Notes: generated by a model from the sequence alone, not told the origin. Numbered from the stretch's first letter, positions 25,368 to 34,040 are shown. The stretch: 64,000 nt of DNA from Paenibacillus albicereus (GCF_012676905.1 NZ_CP051428.1:2442001-2506000); one strand, 5' to 3'. Program-made: numbers and translations.

Positions 25368-26152
25368 GCCGGATTCCCGGCTCCCCCGCTCCCCGCAAGG
25401 GGGGAGGACCGAAGCCAGCGGCTGGCGACGCAGGCGGACCGACGCCGAAAGGCGCGGCCGCCGGCAAGCCGAAAGCCGTCAGCAAGCGCAAGGCGGCTTC
25501 CCGCAGGAAGCGGCGGCCGGCGAGGCAAGCAAGAGGAGGCGGCCTCGTCGGCCGTCTTTTGCGCGTTTCGGCAATCGGCTTGTCTGCCATCGCGCTGGCC
25601 TGCGGCTGGATGCTTTGGGCGATCGTCTCGTACGAGCCGGATGCCGCAGTCCCCCAGCGGCAGGCCGGGATCGTGCTGGGCGCCTCGCTTTGGAACGACC
25701 GGCCGAGTCCGGGACTGAAGGAACGCCTCGATCTGGCCGTCCGTCTTCATGAGGCGGGTCGGGTAGACAAGCTGATCGTCTCGGGAGGCCTCGACCGCAA
25801 CGGCTCGAAGCTGACGGAGGCGCAGGGGATGCGCCTTTACCTCGTCGAGCAGGGCGTTCCCAGGGAGGACATCCTGCTGGAGAACCGCGCGACAAGCACG
25901 TACGAGAACCTGGTGTTCAGCCGCGAGGTGGGGGAGAAGAACGGCATCTCCTCCTACCTGATCGTGACGCATGAGTTTCATGCGCCGCGTGCTCTGGATA
26001 TGGCCCGGTTCCTCGGCTTCGAGGATCCGTTCGTCAGCTCCGTCAAGTCCAAGGTGCTCAGCGCGTCGTTCAGCCAGTCGCGCGAGGTGCTCGCCACCGG
26101 CAAGTGGAAGCTGGACAAGCTGCTGCTGCTGATCGGCCTCAAGGGCGCTTAA
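25364..26152 (+). CDS. YdcF/SanA (DUF218) family membrane protein
   Basis: A 262-residue protein. The first ~60 residues are very basic (KRKAASRRKRRPARQAR), then comes one membrane helix (LSAIALACGWMLWAIVS) and the DUF218 domain: GIVLGASLWNDRPSPGLKER, DKLIVSGG, EAQGMRLYLVEQGVPREDIL, ENRATSTYENL and YLIVTHEFHAPRAL. The pattern of conserved Glu, Asn and His matches the ElyC/SanA/YdcF group, which is linked to envelope integrity. Overlap with the DUF402 gene indicates an operon. Confidence 0.85.
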   Translation: MSRIPGSPAPRKGGGPKPAAGDAGGPTPKGAAAGKPKAVSKRKAASRRKRRPARQARGGGLVGRLLRVSAIGLSAIALACGWMLWAIVSYEPDAAVPQRQAGIVLGASLWNDRPSPGLKERLDLAVRLHEAGRVDKLIVSGGLDRNGSKLTEAQGMRLYLVEQGVPREDILLENRATSTYENLVFSREVGEKNGISSYLIVTHEFHAPRALDMARFLGFEDPFVSSVKSKVLSASFSQSREVLATGKWKLDKLLLLIGLKGA

Positions 26153-26158
26153 ATCCGT

Positions 26159-26187
26159 TCATACCGCTTCTTTGTCCCGAATACGCT
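26159..26187 (+). promoter_or_regulatory. Possible SigE promoter of spoVK
   Basis: TCATACC (26159-26165) and AATACGCT (26180-26187) are 14 bases apart. The fit to the SigE consensus is partial, but spoVK is a mother-cell gene in Bacillus. Confidence 0.35.
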
Positions 26188-26218
26188 TAGAGAGCGAAAC
26201 GTACCAGAAGGGACAGTG

Positions 26219-27247
26219 ATGCCTCAGATGAACGGACACGCCGCTTCGGGAGCCAAGGGCTCCCGGCCCTCCCGTCAGATCAATGTCGTGCTGCGCCATC
26301 ATGAGACGTATGGGCTCGGGGCTTCCGCGCCGGCTCTGGCCGGCGTCGAGGCGCCTCATGAGCCGGCTGCGGCCCAGCCGCGTCCGGCCGCGCTGCCTTT
26401 GTCGGCGGATCCTTATCTCGAGATCCAAAAGGAACTGGAGCCGATGGTCGGCATGGAAGGGGTCAAGTCCCTCATCTATGAGATTTACGCTCTGCTGCTG
26501 GTCAGCCAGATGCGCACGGAAGCCGGCCTCTCCGGCGGCGCCCAGGTGTACCATATGATTTTCAAGGGCAATCCCGGAACGGGAAAAACGACGATCGCAC
26601 GCATCGTGGCGAAGCTGTTCCAGAAGATGGGACTGCTGTCCAAGGGGCATCTGATCGAGGTGGAGCGCGCCGATCTCGTCGGCGAGTACATCGGCCACAC
26701 GGCCCAAAAGACGCGCGATCTCGTCAAGAAGGCGCTCGGCGGCGTGCTGTTCGTCGACGAGGCGTACAGCCTGGCTCGCGGCGGGGAGAAGGACTTCGGC
26801 AAGGAAGCGATCGATACGCTCGTCAAGGCGATGGAGGATCACCGCAGCCAGTTCGTGCTGATCCTCGCCGGCTACCCGCTGGAGATCGAGCATTTCCTGA
26901 TGACCAACCCCGGCTTGCCTTCGCGCTTCCCGATCCAGATCGACTTCCCCGACTACACGGTCGACCAGCTGATTCAGATCGCCGAGCTGATGGCCAAGGA
27001 GCGAGATTACGCCCTGATGCCGCAGACGGTGTTCAAGCTGCGGACGCATCTGATGCAGGAGAAGACCGCGACGCTGTACTCATTCAGCAACGCGCGATAC
27101 GTACGCAATCAGATCGAAAAGGCGATCCGCCATCAGGCGGTGCGGCTGTTGAACCAATACGCCTCGTCAAGTCCGGGAAGGCAGGAGCTGATGAGCCTGC
27201 GGCCGGAGGACCTGCGATGGGACGGCAAAGGAAAACCGGACGGGTAA
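26219..27247 (+). CDS. spoVK: Stage V sporulation protein K (AAA ATPase)
   Basis: A 342-residue AAA+ ATPase of the CbxX/CfxQ group. A variable, Pro/Ala-rich N-terminus precedes LEPMVGMEGVKSLIYEIYAL. Walker A is FKGNPGTGKTTIAR, Walker B is GVLFVDEAYSLARG, sensor 1 lies in QFVLILAGYP, and the Arg finger region is PGLPSRFPIQIDFPDYT. SpoVK is required for late spore maturation in Bacillus, acting in the mother cell. The ATG at 26219 is chosen for AGAAGGG 6 bases upstream; the GTG three bases earlier is too close. Bacillus has hflX between spoVK and ynbB; here it is absent. Confidence 0.9.
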   Translation: MPQMNGHAASGAKGSRPSRQINVVLRHHETYGLGASAPALAGVEAPHEPAAAQPRPAALPLSADPYLEIQKELEPMVGMEGVKSLIYEIYALLLVSQMRTEAGLSGGAQVYHMIFKGNPGTGKTTIARIVAKLFQKMGLLSKGHLIEVERADLVGEYIGHTAQKTRDLVKKALGGVLFVDEAYSLARGGEKDFGKEAIDTLVKAMEDHRSQFVLILAGYPLEIEHFLMTNPGLPSRFPIQIDFPDYTVDQLIQIAELMAKERDYALMPQTVFKLRTHLMQEKTATLYSFSNARYVRNQIEKAIRHQAVRLLNQYASSSPGRQELMSLRPEDLRWDGKGKPDG

Positions 27248-27285
27248 GCCGCGCATGGGCGGCCGCTCGAATTAGACAAGGAATC

Positions 27286-27319
27286 GGGCTTCGCCGGCTG
27301 CGGCCGGCGGGGCTCTTTT
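27286..27319 (+). terminator. Terminator after spoVK
   Basis: Thirteen-base arms (27286-27298 and 27303-27315) pair fully with three G-U pairs, loop TGCG, then TTTT. Confidence 0.7.
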
Positions 27320-27359
27320 CCTGCGGGTGACATAAGGAATGAAGGAGCGGAAGACAACG

Positions 27360-28610
27360 ATGATGGACAACCTGATGAAGCTCGCAAGAGAAGCCGAGGA
27401 CAGGATGGAGCCACGGTTCAAGGAGCTGGACCGCATGGCCGAGGACAACCAGTGGAAAGTGATCCGCGCCTTCCAGAAGTTTCGGGTAAGCGACTTTCAT
27501 TTCAACGGATCGACGGGCTACGGCTACAACGATCGCGGACGCGAGGTGCTCGATCTCGTCTACGCGGACGTGTTCGGGGCGGAAGCAGCGCTCGTGCGGC
27601 CGCATTTCGCCTCGGGCACCCATACGATCAGCTGCGCGCTGTTCGGCTTGCTGCGCCCCGGCGACGAGCTGCTCTACGTGACCGGAAGGCCGTATGACAC
27701 GCTGCACAAAGTCATCGGCAAGCCGGGCGACGGCACCGGCTCGCTGCAGGACTTCGGCATCGGCTACCGGGAAGCGGCGCTCACGCCGGAGGGCGAGGTC
27801 GACTGGGAGCAGGCGGAGCGGCTGATCGGGCCGCAGACCAAAGTCATCGGCATCCAGCGGTCCCGCGGCTATGACTGGAGAGCTTCGTTCACCGTCGAGA
27901 GGATCGGGGAGATGATCCGGCGGATCAAGGCGATCAAGCCGGATGTGCTCGTCTTCGTCGACAATTGCTATGGCGAGTTCACCGAACGGCTGGAGCCGAC
28001 GCAGGTCGGAGCTGATCTGATTGCGGGCTCGCTCATCAAAAATCCCGGAGGCGGACTCGCGGCGACCGGCGGTTATGTCGCGGGCACGGCCGCTGCCGTG
28101 CAGGCCGCTTCGTACCGCCTCACCGCGCCGGGCATCGGCGGCGAGGTCGGAGCGATGCTGGATACGCTGCGCGCCATGTACCAGGGACTGTTCCTCGCGC
28201 CGCATATGGTGGGCCAGGCGCTCAAAGGGAGCGTGCTGGCGGCCGGCCTGTTCGAGCGGCTCGGCTTCGAGACGTCGCCGCGATGGGACGAGCCCCGCAC
28301 CGATCTCATCCAGGCGATCCGCTTCGGTCGTCCGGAAGCGCTGACCGCATTCGTGCAGGGCATCCAGGCGGCAGCGGCCGTCGATAGCCATGTCGTGCCC
28401 GAAGCCTGGGACATGCCCGGCTACGAGCATCCCGTCATCATGGCGGCAGGCTCGTTCATCCAAGGCGGCAGCCTCGAGCTGTCGGCCGACGCGCCGATCC
28501 GCGAGCCTTACATCGCGTACATGCAAGGCGGCCTGACGTACGCCCACGTCAAGCTCGGGCTGCTGCAATCGCTGGAGCGCCTCGCCAAGCAGGATATAAT
28601 TGTAATGTAA
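27360..28610 (+). CDS. Methionine gamma-lyase family PLP enzyme (YnbB-like)
   Basis: A 416-residue PLP-dependent protein of the Met_gamma_lyase family (Bacillus YnbB). FNGSTGYGYNDRGREVLD, VRPHFASGTHTISCALFG and VFVDNCYGEFTE are typical, and the PLP lysine is in GSLIKNPGGGLAATGGY. The true reaction of this branch is not established; it is more often called an aluminium-resistance or Cys/Met-metabolism-like protein. The start is placed at 27360 because AAGGAG at 27342-27347 lies upstream; an earlier ATG at 27339 has no ribosome site. It is next to glnR-glnA, as in Bacillus. Its stop codon lies within the GlnR box. Confidence 0.85.
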   Translation: MMDNLMKLAREAEDRMEPRFKELDRMAEDNQWKVIRAFQKFRVSDFHFNGSTGYGYNDRGREVLDLVYADVFGAEAALVRPHFASGTHTISCALFGLLRPGDELLYVTGRPYDTLHKVIGKPGDGTGSLQDFGIGYREAALTPEGEVDWEQAERLIGPQTKVIGIQRSRGYDWRASFTVERIGEMIRRIKAIKPDVLVFVDNCYGEFTERLEPTQVGADLIAGSLIKNPGGGLAATGGYVAGTAAAVQAASYRLTAPGIGGEVGAMLDTLRAMYQGLFLAPHMVGQALKGSVLAAGLFERLGFETSPRWDEPRTDLIQAIRFGRPEALTAFVQGIQAAAAVDSHVVPEAWDMPGYEHPVIMAAGSFIQGGSLELSADAPIREPYIAYMQGGLTYAHVKLGLLQSLERLAKQDIIVM

Positions 28611-28617
28611 ACTCACA
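28601..28617. promoter_or_regulatory. GlnR/TnrA-type operator before glnR
   Basis: TGTAA, seven bases, TCACA fits the TGTNA-N7-TNACA consensus exactly. It is centred about 60 bases before the predicted start of glnR transcription and includes the stop of the preceding gene. A second, poorer copy (28624-28640) ends in TGACA and overlaps the -35 box. Confidence 0.75.
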
Positions 28618-28634
28618 CGGCAACCTCACATCGG

Positions 28635-28663
28635 TTGACACCTTCATGTCTCGCAGGTACAAT
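28635..28663 (+). promoter_or_regulatory. SigA promoter of glnR-glnA
   Basis: TTGACA (28635-28640), a 17-base spacer, TACAAT (28658-28663). Confidence 0.85.
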
Positions 28664-28702
28664 AAGCTCATCCCTTATCGAAACTGGAAGGTTGATGTGA
28701 AC

Positions 28703-29116
28703 ATGGCTGACGATATACGCCGCAATATGGCGCTGTTCCCGATCGGGATCGTAATGAAGCTGACCGACTTGACCGCGCGTCAGATCCGCTACTACGAGCA
28801 GCATGAGCTGATCGTGCCGGCGCGGACCTCCGGCAACCAGCGTCTGTTCTCCTTCAACGACGTCGAGCGCCTGCTCGAGATCAAGTCGCTGATCGAGAAG
28901 GGCGTGAATATCGCGGGCATCAAGCAGGTCATGAATCCGGTCTCCAAGGAATCCGAGGAAGCGACCGTCATGACCGAGTTTTCCGAGGTTCGCCGCCGCG
29001 AGCTCAGCGACTCGCAGCTCCGCCTGCTGCTCAAGCAGCAGCTGCAGGAGAAGCGTCCCGGCAAGGCTTCCCTCATCCAGGGGCAGCTCAGCCGCTTCTT
29101 CAACAACAAACGTTGA
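28703..29116 (+). CDS. glnR: Nitrogen-responsive repressor GlnR (MerR family)
   Basis: A 137-residue DNA-binding protein. The MerR-type winged helix reads PIGIVMKLTDLTARQIRYYE, EHELIVPARTSGNQRLFSFN; the C-terminal tail (QLQEKRPGKASLIQGQLSRF, then FNNKR) resembles the autoinhibitory tail through which feedback-inhibited glutamine synthetase acts on GlnR. GlnR represses glnRA when nitrogen is plentiful. The ATG at 28703 has GGAAGG 10 bases upstream. An exact GlnR box and a consensus promoter lie just ahead, so the operon should be self-regulated. Confidence 0.95.
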   Translation: MADDIRRNMALFPIGIVMKLTDLTARQIRYYEQHELIVPARTSGNQRLFSFNDVERLLEIKSLIEKGVNIAGIKQVMNPVSKESEEATVMTEFSEVRRRELSDSQLRLLLKQQLQEKRPGKASLIQGQLSRFFNNKR

Positions 29117-29162
29117 TCGAGCATTACCCCGACTACTACTTTAATGCGAGGAGCCGATATTC

Positions 29163-30491
29163 GTGAGCTATACGAAAGATGACATCACCCGCATCGCCCA
29201 GGAGCAGAACGTCCGCTTCATCCGCCTGCAGTTCACCGATCTGCTCGGTACGATCAAGAATGTGGAGATTCCGGTCAGCCAGCTGGAAAAAGCGCTCGAC
29301 AACAAGATGATGTTCGACGGATCTTCCATCGAAGGTTATGTCCGCATCGAGGAATCCGACATGTACCTGTATCCGGACCTCAGCACGTGGGTCGTCTTTC
29401 CCTGGGTGACGCAGGACCGCGTCGCCCGCCTCATCTGCGACATCTACATGCCGGACGGCACGCCGTTCGCAGGCGATCCGCGCGGCATCCTCAAGCGCGC
29501 GCTCAAGGAAGCCGAGGACATGGGATTCACGGCGATGAACGTCGGTCCGGAACCGGAGTTCTTCCTGTTCAAGACGAACGAAAAAGGCGAGCCGACGACC
29601 GAGCTCAACGACCAGGGCGGCTACTTCGACCTGGCGCCGATGGATCTCGGCGAGAACTGCCGCCGCGAGATCGTGCTCACGCTCGAGGAGATGGGCTTCG
29701 AGATCGAGGCTTCCCACCACGAGGTGGCGCCGGGACAGCATGAGATCGACTTCAAGTACGCCGACGCGATCAAGGCTGCCGACCAGATCCAGACGTTCAA
29801 GCTCGTCGTCAAGACGGTCGCCCGCCAGCACGGACTTCATGCGACGTTCATGCCCAAGCCGCTTTTCGGTGTCAACGGCTCCGGCATGCACTGCCACCAG
29901 TCTCTGTTCCGCGGCAGCGAGAACGCCTTCTACGACGAGAGCGACACGCTTGGCCTGAGCGTGACGGCGCGCCAATACATGGCAGGCGTCCTGCGCCATG
30001 CCCGCGCGATGGCCGCCATCACCAACCCGACCGTCAACAGCTATAAGCGGCTCGTTCCCGGTTACGAAGCGCCTTGCTACGTCGCCTGGTCGGCGAGCAA
30101 CCGGAGCCCGATGATCCGCATTCCGGCCTCGCGCGGCCTGAGCACGCGCGTCGAAGTGCGCAACCCGGACCCGGCGGCGAATCCGTATCTGGCGCTGGCG
30201 GTCATGCTGAAGGCCGGCCTTGACGGCATCAAGAACAAGTATCCGCTGCCGGCGCCGACGGATCGCAACATCTACGTCATGACCGACGAGGAGCGTCTGG
30301 ACGAGGGCATCCCGAGCTTGCCGGAAGACCTGCGCGAGGCGCTCACGGAGCTGCTGCGCAGCGAGATCGTCACCGAGGCGCTCGGCGACCACGCGCTTGC
30401 CCACTTTTACGAGCTCAAGGAAATCGAGTGGGATATGTACAAGACGCAAGTGCATGAGTGGGAGCGCGACCAGTATCTGACGCTGTACTGA
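29163..30491 (+). CDS. glnA: Type I glutamine synthetase
   Basis: A 442-residue GSI-alpha enzyme that makes glutamine from glutamate and ammonia with ATP. It shows [20 protein letters not shown] (with the Arg that links to feedback inhibition in Bacillus GS), [10 protein letters not shown], the catalytic [24 protein letters not shown] and [36 protein letters not shown] contains the Glu-flap and Arg region. The GTG start at 29163 follows AGGAG by 9 bases. There is no adenylylation-site insert, as expected of this subtype. It is co-transcribed with glnR. Confidence 0.96.
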   Translation: MSYTKDDITRIAQEQNVRFIRLQFTDLLGTIKNVEIPVSQLEKALDNKMMFDGSSIEGYVRIEESDMYLYPDLSTWVVFPWVTQDRVARLICDIYMPDGTPFAGDPRGILKRALKEAEDMGFTAMNVGPEPEFFLFKTNEKGEPTTELNDQGGYFDLAPMDLGENCRREIVLTLEEMGFEIEASHHEVAPGQHEIDFKYADAIKAADQIQTFKLVVKTVARQHGLHATFMPKPLFGVNGSGMHCHQSLFRGSENAFYDESDTLGLSVTARQYMAGVLRHARAMAAITNPTVNSYKRLVPGYEAPCYVAWSASNRSPMIRIPASRGLSTRVEVRNPDPAANPYLALAVMLKAGLDGIKNKYPLPAPTDRNIYVMTDEERLDEGIPSLPEDLREALTELLRSEIVTEALGDHALAHFYELKEIEWDMYKTQVHEWERDQYLTLY

Positions 30492-30506
30492 TTGACGCTG
30501 TACTAA
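30478..30506 (+). repeat. 15-base tandem duplication at the glnA stop
   Basis: TGACGCTGTACT at 30478-30489 recurs at 30493-30504, a 15-base period. The first copy ends with the real TGA stop and the second with TAA, both in the same frame. Confidence 0.8.
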
Positions 30507-30515
30507 TGAGGAATC

Positions 30516-30547
30516 ATCCTCAGCCGATTCCGGCTGGGGATCTTTTT
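30516..30547 (+). terminator. Terminator after glnA
   Basis: ATCCTCAGCCG (30516-30526) and CGGCTGGGGAT (30531-30541) pair with one G-U, followed by TTTTT. Confidence 0.85.
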
Positions 30548-30569
30548 GAAAAGTCGGGGGAGACGAACG

Positions 30570-31028
30570 ATGAACATTAAAATCGACGATTTGAATGGAC
30601 CGGAGATCCAGGCGCTGATCGCAGAGCATCTGCGCGGCATGTCGGAGAGCTCTCCGCCGGAGAGCATCCATGCGCTGGATTTAAGCGGATTGAAAAAGCC
30701 GGAAATCACCTTTTGGAGCGCATGGGAGGACGGCGAGCTGCTCGGCTGCGGAGCGGTCAAGGAGCTCGATGCCGCTCATGGAGAGCTGAAGTCGATGCGC
30801 ACCGCATCCCGCCATTTGCGCAAAGGCGTCGCGCGGGCGATCTTGGAGCATATCATCGGCGAGGCTAGCCGCAGAGGATACAGCAGGCTCAGCCTGGAGA
30901 CAGGCTCGATGGAAGCTTTCTTCCCCGCCCAAAAGCTTTATGCGTCCTTCGGCTTCACCGAATGCGGTCCTTTCGGAAGCTATGCCGAAGACCCGAACAG
31001 CATGTTCATGACCAAAGAGCTGCGCTAG
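30570..31028 (+). CDS. GNAT family N-acetyltransferase (YsnE-like)
   Basis: A 152-residue acetyltransferase. It begins MNIKIDDLNGPEIQALIAEH, then LGCGAVKELDAAHGELKSMR (beta4 region), the acetyl-CoA loop RHLRKGVARAILEHII and LYASFGFTECGPFGSY. The N-terminal and overall pattern resemble Bacillus YsnE, a putative acetyltransferase. The acceptor is unknown. The start at 30570 follows GGGGGAG by 7 bases. It sits between two terminators and is probably monocistronic. Confidence 0.85.
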   Translation: MNIKIDDLNGPEIQALIAEHLRGMSESSPPESIHALDLSGLKKPEITFWSAWEDGELLGCGAVKELDAAHGELKSMRTASRHLRKGVARAILEHIIGEASRRGYSRLSLETGSMEAFFPAQKLYASFGFTECGPFGSYAEDPNSMFMTKELR

Positions 31029-31060
31029 AGCCGTTGAGTTCGGAACGATTATAAAAGAAT

Positions 31061-31095
31061 AAAGAGCGTTGTCCGTGGCGGACAGCGCTCTTTTC
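31061..31095. terminator. Bidirectional terminator between GNAT and ArsR-type genes
   Basis: Fourteen-base arms (31062-31075 and 31079-31092, one G-U) with loop TGG. T-rich on the plus side and A-rich before it, so it can serve the converging genes. Confidence 0.85.
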
Positions 31096-31100
31096 GTATT

Positions 31101-32042
31101 CTAAGGGGCAGCCGCATCCCCGTCCTCGTAGACGACTTCCAAAGCCGTGTTCTCGTCATAATTGCCGAATCCTTTGCCGAACAGCGTCAATCCTCCTTGA
31201 TGGACGGCATCCTCTTCGACGGACAAGCGAAGCGTCCATTCGCGGCGGCGAAGGTCGATGTCCTGCAGCCTGGCGTCGGACAGCTTCAGCCCGTCCATGA
31301 AGGTGCCGTCCGCCGTGACACGCAGCTGCTTGAGCAAGCCGTACTGATTCGTGAACGGCGACCACCAGTCCGGCGTGAATTTGCCCGGCCGGTCTCCGTA
31401 GTCGCCGGGACTCGTCCATGTGCAAAGCTCGATGCCGTTCAGCGTGAACGTGATGTCCGATGGGAAATGGTTGTTCGTAGAAGGCGCCTCCGAGGCGACC
31501 TCAAGCGTCAGGATGAGCTCGAGCGGCCTCTGGCTGGAGAGCAGATAGTTCGGCGCCTTGTATTCCACAAACCCATTGCCGCCGAACCAGAGTATGGCGG
31601 CGGAGATGCGACCCGGCTCCCAAAAATAACGCGGATCGTCGAAGCTGCCGATAACGCTGTCCGCCGTGGCGAGGCCGCAAGTCGGCTCGATGCGGAAGTC
31701 GGAGTAATGTCCGACCGGCAGCTCGATCCGATGGCTTTTGCGCCGAAGGACCGGAGCGGATTCGGCAAATTGGACGTGCAGCGACTGGACAGCGGGCTCG
31801 CATCTTTTCTGCACGCCGCTCTTCCCGGGGACAAGCTCGTAGCGGATCAGCCCGGCTTCCGCAAGCTTGCGCACATGCATCGTCATGATGGCGCTGGAGA
31901 GGCCGCAAGCGGCTGCGAGCTCCTTGACGTTCATCGGCTTGTCCTGAAGCAGCCGCAGGATGCGAAGCCGGACGGGACTGGCCAGAGCTTCGTAGACAGG
32001 GAGGGACGTCTCCGTCAGGTCGAGCGAGAGATCAGAGTCCAT
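31101..32042 (-). CDS. Long ArsR-type regulator with C-terminal beta-rich domain
   Basis: A 313-residue protein. Residues ~12-95 form an ArsR winged helix: LPVYEALASPVRLRILRLL, MNVKELAAACGLSSAIMTMH (recognition helix) and RKLAEAGLIRYEL. ArsR repressors are usually near 100 residues. The remaining ~210 residues have strand-rich text with aromatic residues (SAAILWFGGNGFVEYKAPNY, SDITFTLNGIELCTWTS, FTPDWWSPFTNQYGLLK), which suggests a sugar- or ligand-binding beta-sandwich. No metal-binding Cys set is present. It is divergent from the arabinofuranosidase gene, which it probably controls. The minus-strand start follows AAAAGGA. Confidence 0.75.
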   Translation of the reverse strand: MDSDLSLDLTETSLPVYEALASPVRLRILRLLQDKPMNVKELAAACGLSSAIMTMHVRKLAEAGLIRYELVPGKSGVQKRCEPAVQSLHVQFAESAPVLRRKSHRIELPVGHYSDFRIEPTCGLATADSVIGSFDDPRYFWEPGRISAAILWFGGNGFVEYKAPNYLLSSQRPLELILTLEVASEAPSTNNHFPSDITFTLNGIELCTWTSPGDYGDRPGKFTPDWWSPFTNQYGLLKQLRVTADGTFMDGLKLSDARLQDIDLRRREWTLRLSVEEDAVHQGGLTLFGKGFGNYDENTALEVVYEDGDAAAP

Positions 32043-32074
32043 GGAATCGTATCCTTTTCAAGTGATTTGCTTTC

Positions 32075-32103
32075 ATATTAAGGAAGCCGAGATCTAAATA
32101 CAA
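32075..32103 (-). promoter_or_regulatory. SigA promoter of the ArsR-type gene
   Basis: On the minus strand, TTGTAT (32098-32103) and TAATAT (32075-32080) with a 17-base spacer. Confidence 0.65.
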
Positions 32104-32132
32104 GCCGCGTCGGAAATTCGACCGGAATGGCG

Positions 32133-32161
32133 TTGACGGTTGGAACCCATTCCCTTATACT
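32133..32161 (+). promoter_or_regulatory. SigA promoter of the arabinofuranosidase gene
   Basis: TTGACG (32133-32138), 17 bases, TATACT (32156-32161). Confidence 0.8.
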
Positions 32162-32168
32162 ATTCGCG

Positions 32169-32202
32169 AAGTAATTACTTAATTAATATAAATATTAATT
32201 AA
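32169..32202. promoter_or_regulatory. Twin palindromic operator before the arabinofuranosidase gene
   Basis: A 12-base perfect palindrome, AAGTAATTACTT (32169-32180), abuts a 24-base one with 11-base arms TTAATTAATAT and ATATTAATTAA (32179-32189 and 32192-32202). They start at the predicted transcription start and run to the ribosome site, so a bound protein would block both. The likely ligand is the divergent ArsR-type regulator. Confidence 0.65.
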
Positions 32203-32215
32203 AGGAGCATCAAAC

Positions 32216-33715
32216 ATGACCGCCAAAGGCATTTTGAATCTCGACATTTCAAGAGGAAAGATCGATCGCAACGTGTACGGTCATTTTTCAGAGCATCTGG
32301 GACGCTGCATTTATGAAGGCTTCTGGGTCGGTGAAGATTCCGCTATCCCTAATGTGAACGGCATTCGCAGCGATGTCGTGGAAGCGCTTAAGCGAATCCG
32401 AATTCCCGTGCTGCGCTGGCCGGGGGGCTGCTTTGCCGACGAGTACCATTGGAAGGACGGCATCGGCTTGCCGGAGAAGCGCAAGCGCATGATCAATACG
32501 CATTGGGGCGGCGTCGTCGAGAATAACCATTTCGGCACGCATGAGTTCATGGAGCTGTGCCGACAGCTAGGTTGCGAGCCGTACATCAACGGCAATGTCG
32601 GGAGCGGCACGGTGCAGGAAATGGCCGAATGGGTCGAGTACCTCACGTTCGAGGGGGTGTCCCCGATGGCGGAGCTGCGGGCTGCGAATGGCCGCGAGGA
32701 GCCTTGGAAGGTGAAGTATTTCGGCGTCGGCAACGAGAACTGGGGCTGCGGGGGCAACATGCGGCCGGAGTATTACGCCGATCTTTATCGCCGCTACCAG
32801 ACGTACGTCCGGAACTATGGCGGCAACCGGATAGAGCGCATCGCCTGCGGCGCGAATTCCGACGACTATCGCTGGACCGAGGTTCTCATGCGCGAGGCGG
32901 GGCGCTACATGGATGCGCTCACGCTCCATTACTATACGCTGCCCCGCGACAGCTGGCAGGACAAGGGCGACGCGACCGGCTTCGACGAGGCGGAATGGTT
33001 CTCGACGCTCCAAAAGTCGCTCCGCATGGAGGAGCTGATCTCGCGCCACAGCACGATCATGGACCAGTACGATCCCGAGGCTAGGGTCGCGCTTATCGTC
33101 GATGAATGGGGGACCTGGTACAACGTCGAGCCGGGCTCGAATCCGGGCTTCCTGTATCAGCAGAATACGATTCGCGACGCGCTTGTCGCCTCGCTGACGT
33201 TCCATATCTTTCACGAGCACAACCGCCGCGTACGGATGGCCAACATCGCTCAGACGGTCAACGTGCTGCAGGCCGTCGTGCTGACGGAGGGAGAGAAGGT
33301 CGTCCTGACCCCGACTTATCATGTGTTCGACTTGTACAAGGTGCATCAGGATGCCGAGCGTCTGGATCTGCGCCTGGACAGCGGCAGCTATCGCTTCGGC
33401 GAGGAAGAGATTCCGGCTGTGAGCGGCACGGCGACCCGGGACAAGGACGGCCATGTTCATCTCAGCCTCTGCCATGTCGATCCGCATGCCTCGGCCGAGA
33501 CGAGGCTGACCTTGCGAGGTCTGCAGGGAGACGGCAGCTGGTCGGGCCTCGTGCTCGCCGGAGACAGCATCGACGCGCACAACACGTTCGAGCAGCCGGA
33601 GCGCTTGCGGCCCGAGGCGTTCGAGGACTTCCGGGAAGAGGGAGAGGAGCTGATCGTCACGCTGCCGCCGATGTCGATCGTGACGTTGAAGCGGAGCGCG
33701 CCGGCTCAGGCCTGA
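32216..33715 (+). CDS. abfA: Alpha-L-arabinofuranosidase, GH51
   Basis: A 499-residue retaining glycosidase that releases arabinose from arabinan and arabinoxylan fragments. The acid/base Glu is in FGVGNENWG (E174) and the nucleophile in IVDEWGTWY (E297), close to their places in characterised GH51 enzymes. [18 protein letters not shown] and the N-terminal [18 protein letters not shown] are further family motifs. There is no signal peptide, so it acts inside the cell on imported oligosaccharides. AAAGGAG lies 11 bases before the ATG. A SigA promoter and two palindromes suggest repression by the divergent ArsR-type protein. Confidence 0.95.
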   Translation: MTAKGILNLDISRGKIDRNVYGHFSEHLGRCIYEGFWVGEDSAIPNVNGIRSDVVEALKRIRIPVLRWPGGCFADEYHWKDGIGLPEKRKRMINTHWGGVVENNHFGTHEFMELCRQLGCEPYINGNVGSGTVQEMAEWVEYLTFEGVSPMAELRAANGREEPWKVKYFGVGNENWGCGGNMRPEYYADLYRRYQTYVRNYGGNRIERIACGANSDDYRWTEVLMREAGRYMDALTLHYYTLPRDSWQDKGDATGFDEAEWFSTLQKSLRMEELISRHSTIMDQYDPEARVALIVDEWGTWYNVEPGSNPGFLYQQNTIRDALVASLTFHIFHEHNRRVRMANIAQTVNVLQAVVLTEGEKVVLTPTYHVFDLYKVHQDAERLDLRLDSGSYRFGEEEIPAVSGTATRDKDGHVHLSLCHVDPHASAETRLTLRGLQGDGSWSGLVLAGDSIDAHNTFEQPERLRPEAFEDFREEGEELIVTLPPMSIVTLKRSAPAQA

Positions 33716-33722
33716 TAGCACC

Positions 33723-33992
33723 ATGGCGGACATGGACTGCAAAGGCTGCCGGGAGGGCTACCGGGTAACCGAAGCGCAGATGCAGCGGCTGCTTGCGACG
33801 TCCGCATTCGCCCCGGACAAGCGGGTGGACGCGGAAACCTACGAGCGCCGCCTCGAAGCTTGCCGAGCCTGCTCCAAGCTGGAGGACGGACGTACATGCC
33901 GGTCATGCGGCTGCATCATGCCCGTCGTCGCCTGGCTGCGGGATCGGGCTTGTCCTCTGCCGGGACAGCGGCGCTGGGACAGCGAGCCGTGA
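33723..33992 (+). CDS. Small Cys-rich DUF6171-like protein
   Basis: An 89-residue protein with Cys at DCKGCREGY near the N-terminus and a second cluster, LEACRACSKLEDGRTCRSCG followed by CIMPVVAWL. The two CxxC groups and CRSCGC look like a zinc-binding site; the pattern fits the small DUF6171 family. The role is unknown. It starts seven bases after the arabinofuranosidase stop with no clear ribosome site, so it probably depends on coupled translation. It is the last gene before a terminator. Confidence 0.65.
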   Translation: MADMDCKGCREGYRVTEAQMQRLLATSAFAPDKRVDAETYERRLEACRACSKLEDGRTCRSCGCIMPVVAWLRDRACPLPGQRRWDSEP

Positions 33993-34040
33993 ACGATGAA
34001 AAGCGGTTCCGGCAGCTTGCGATGGATGGTGAAGAAGAGA

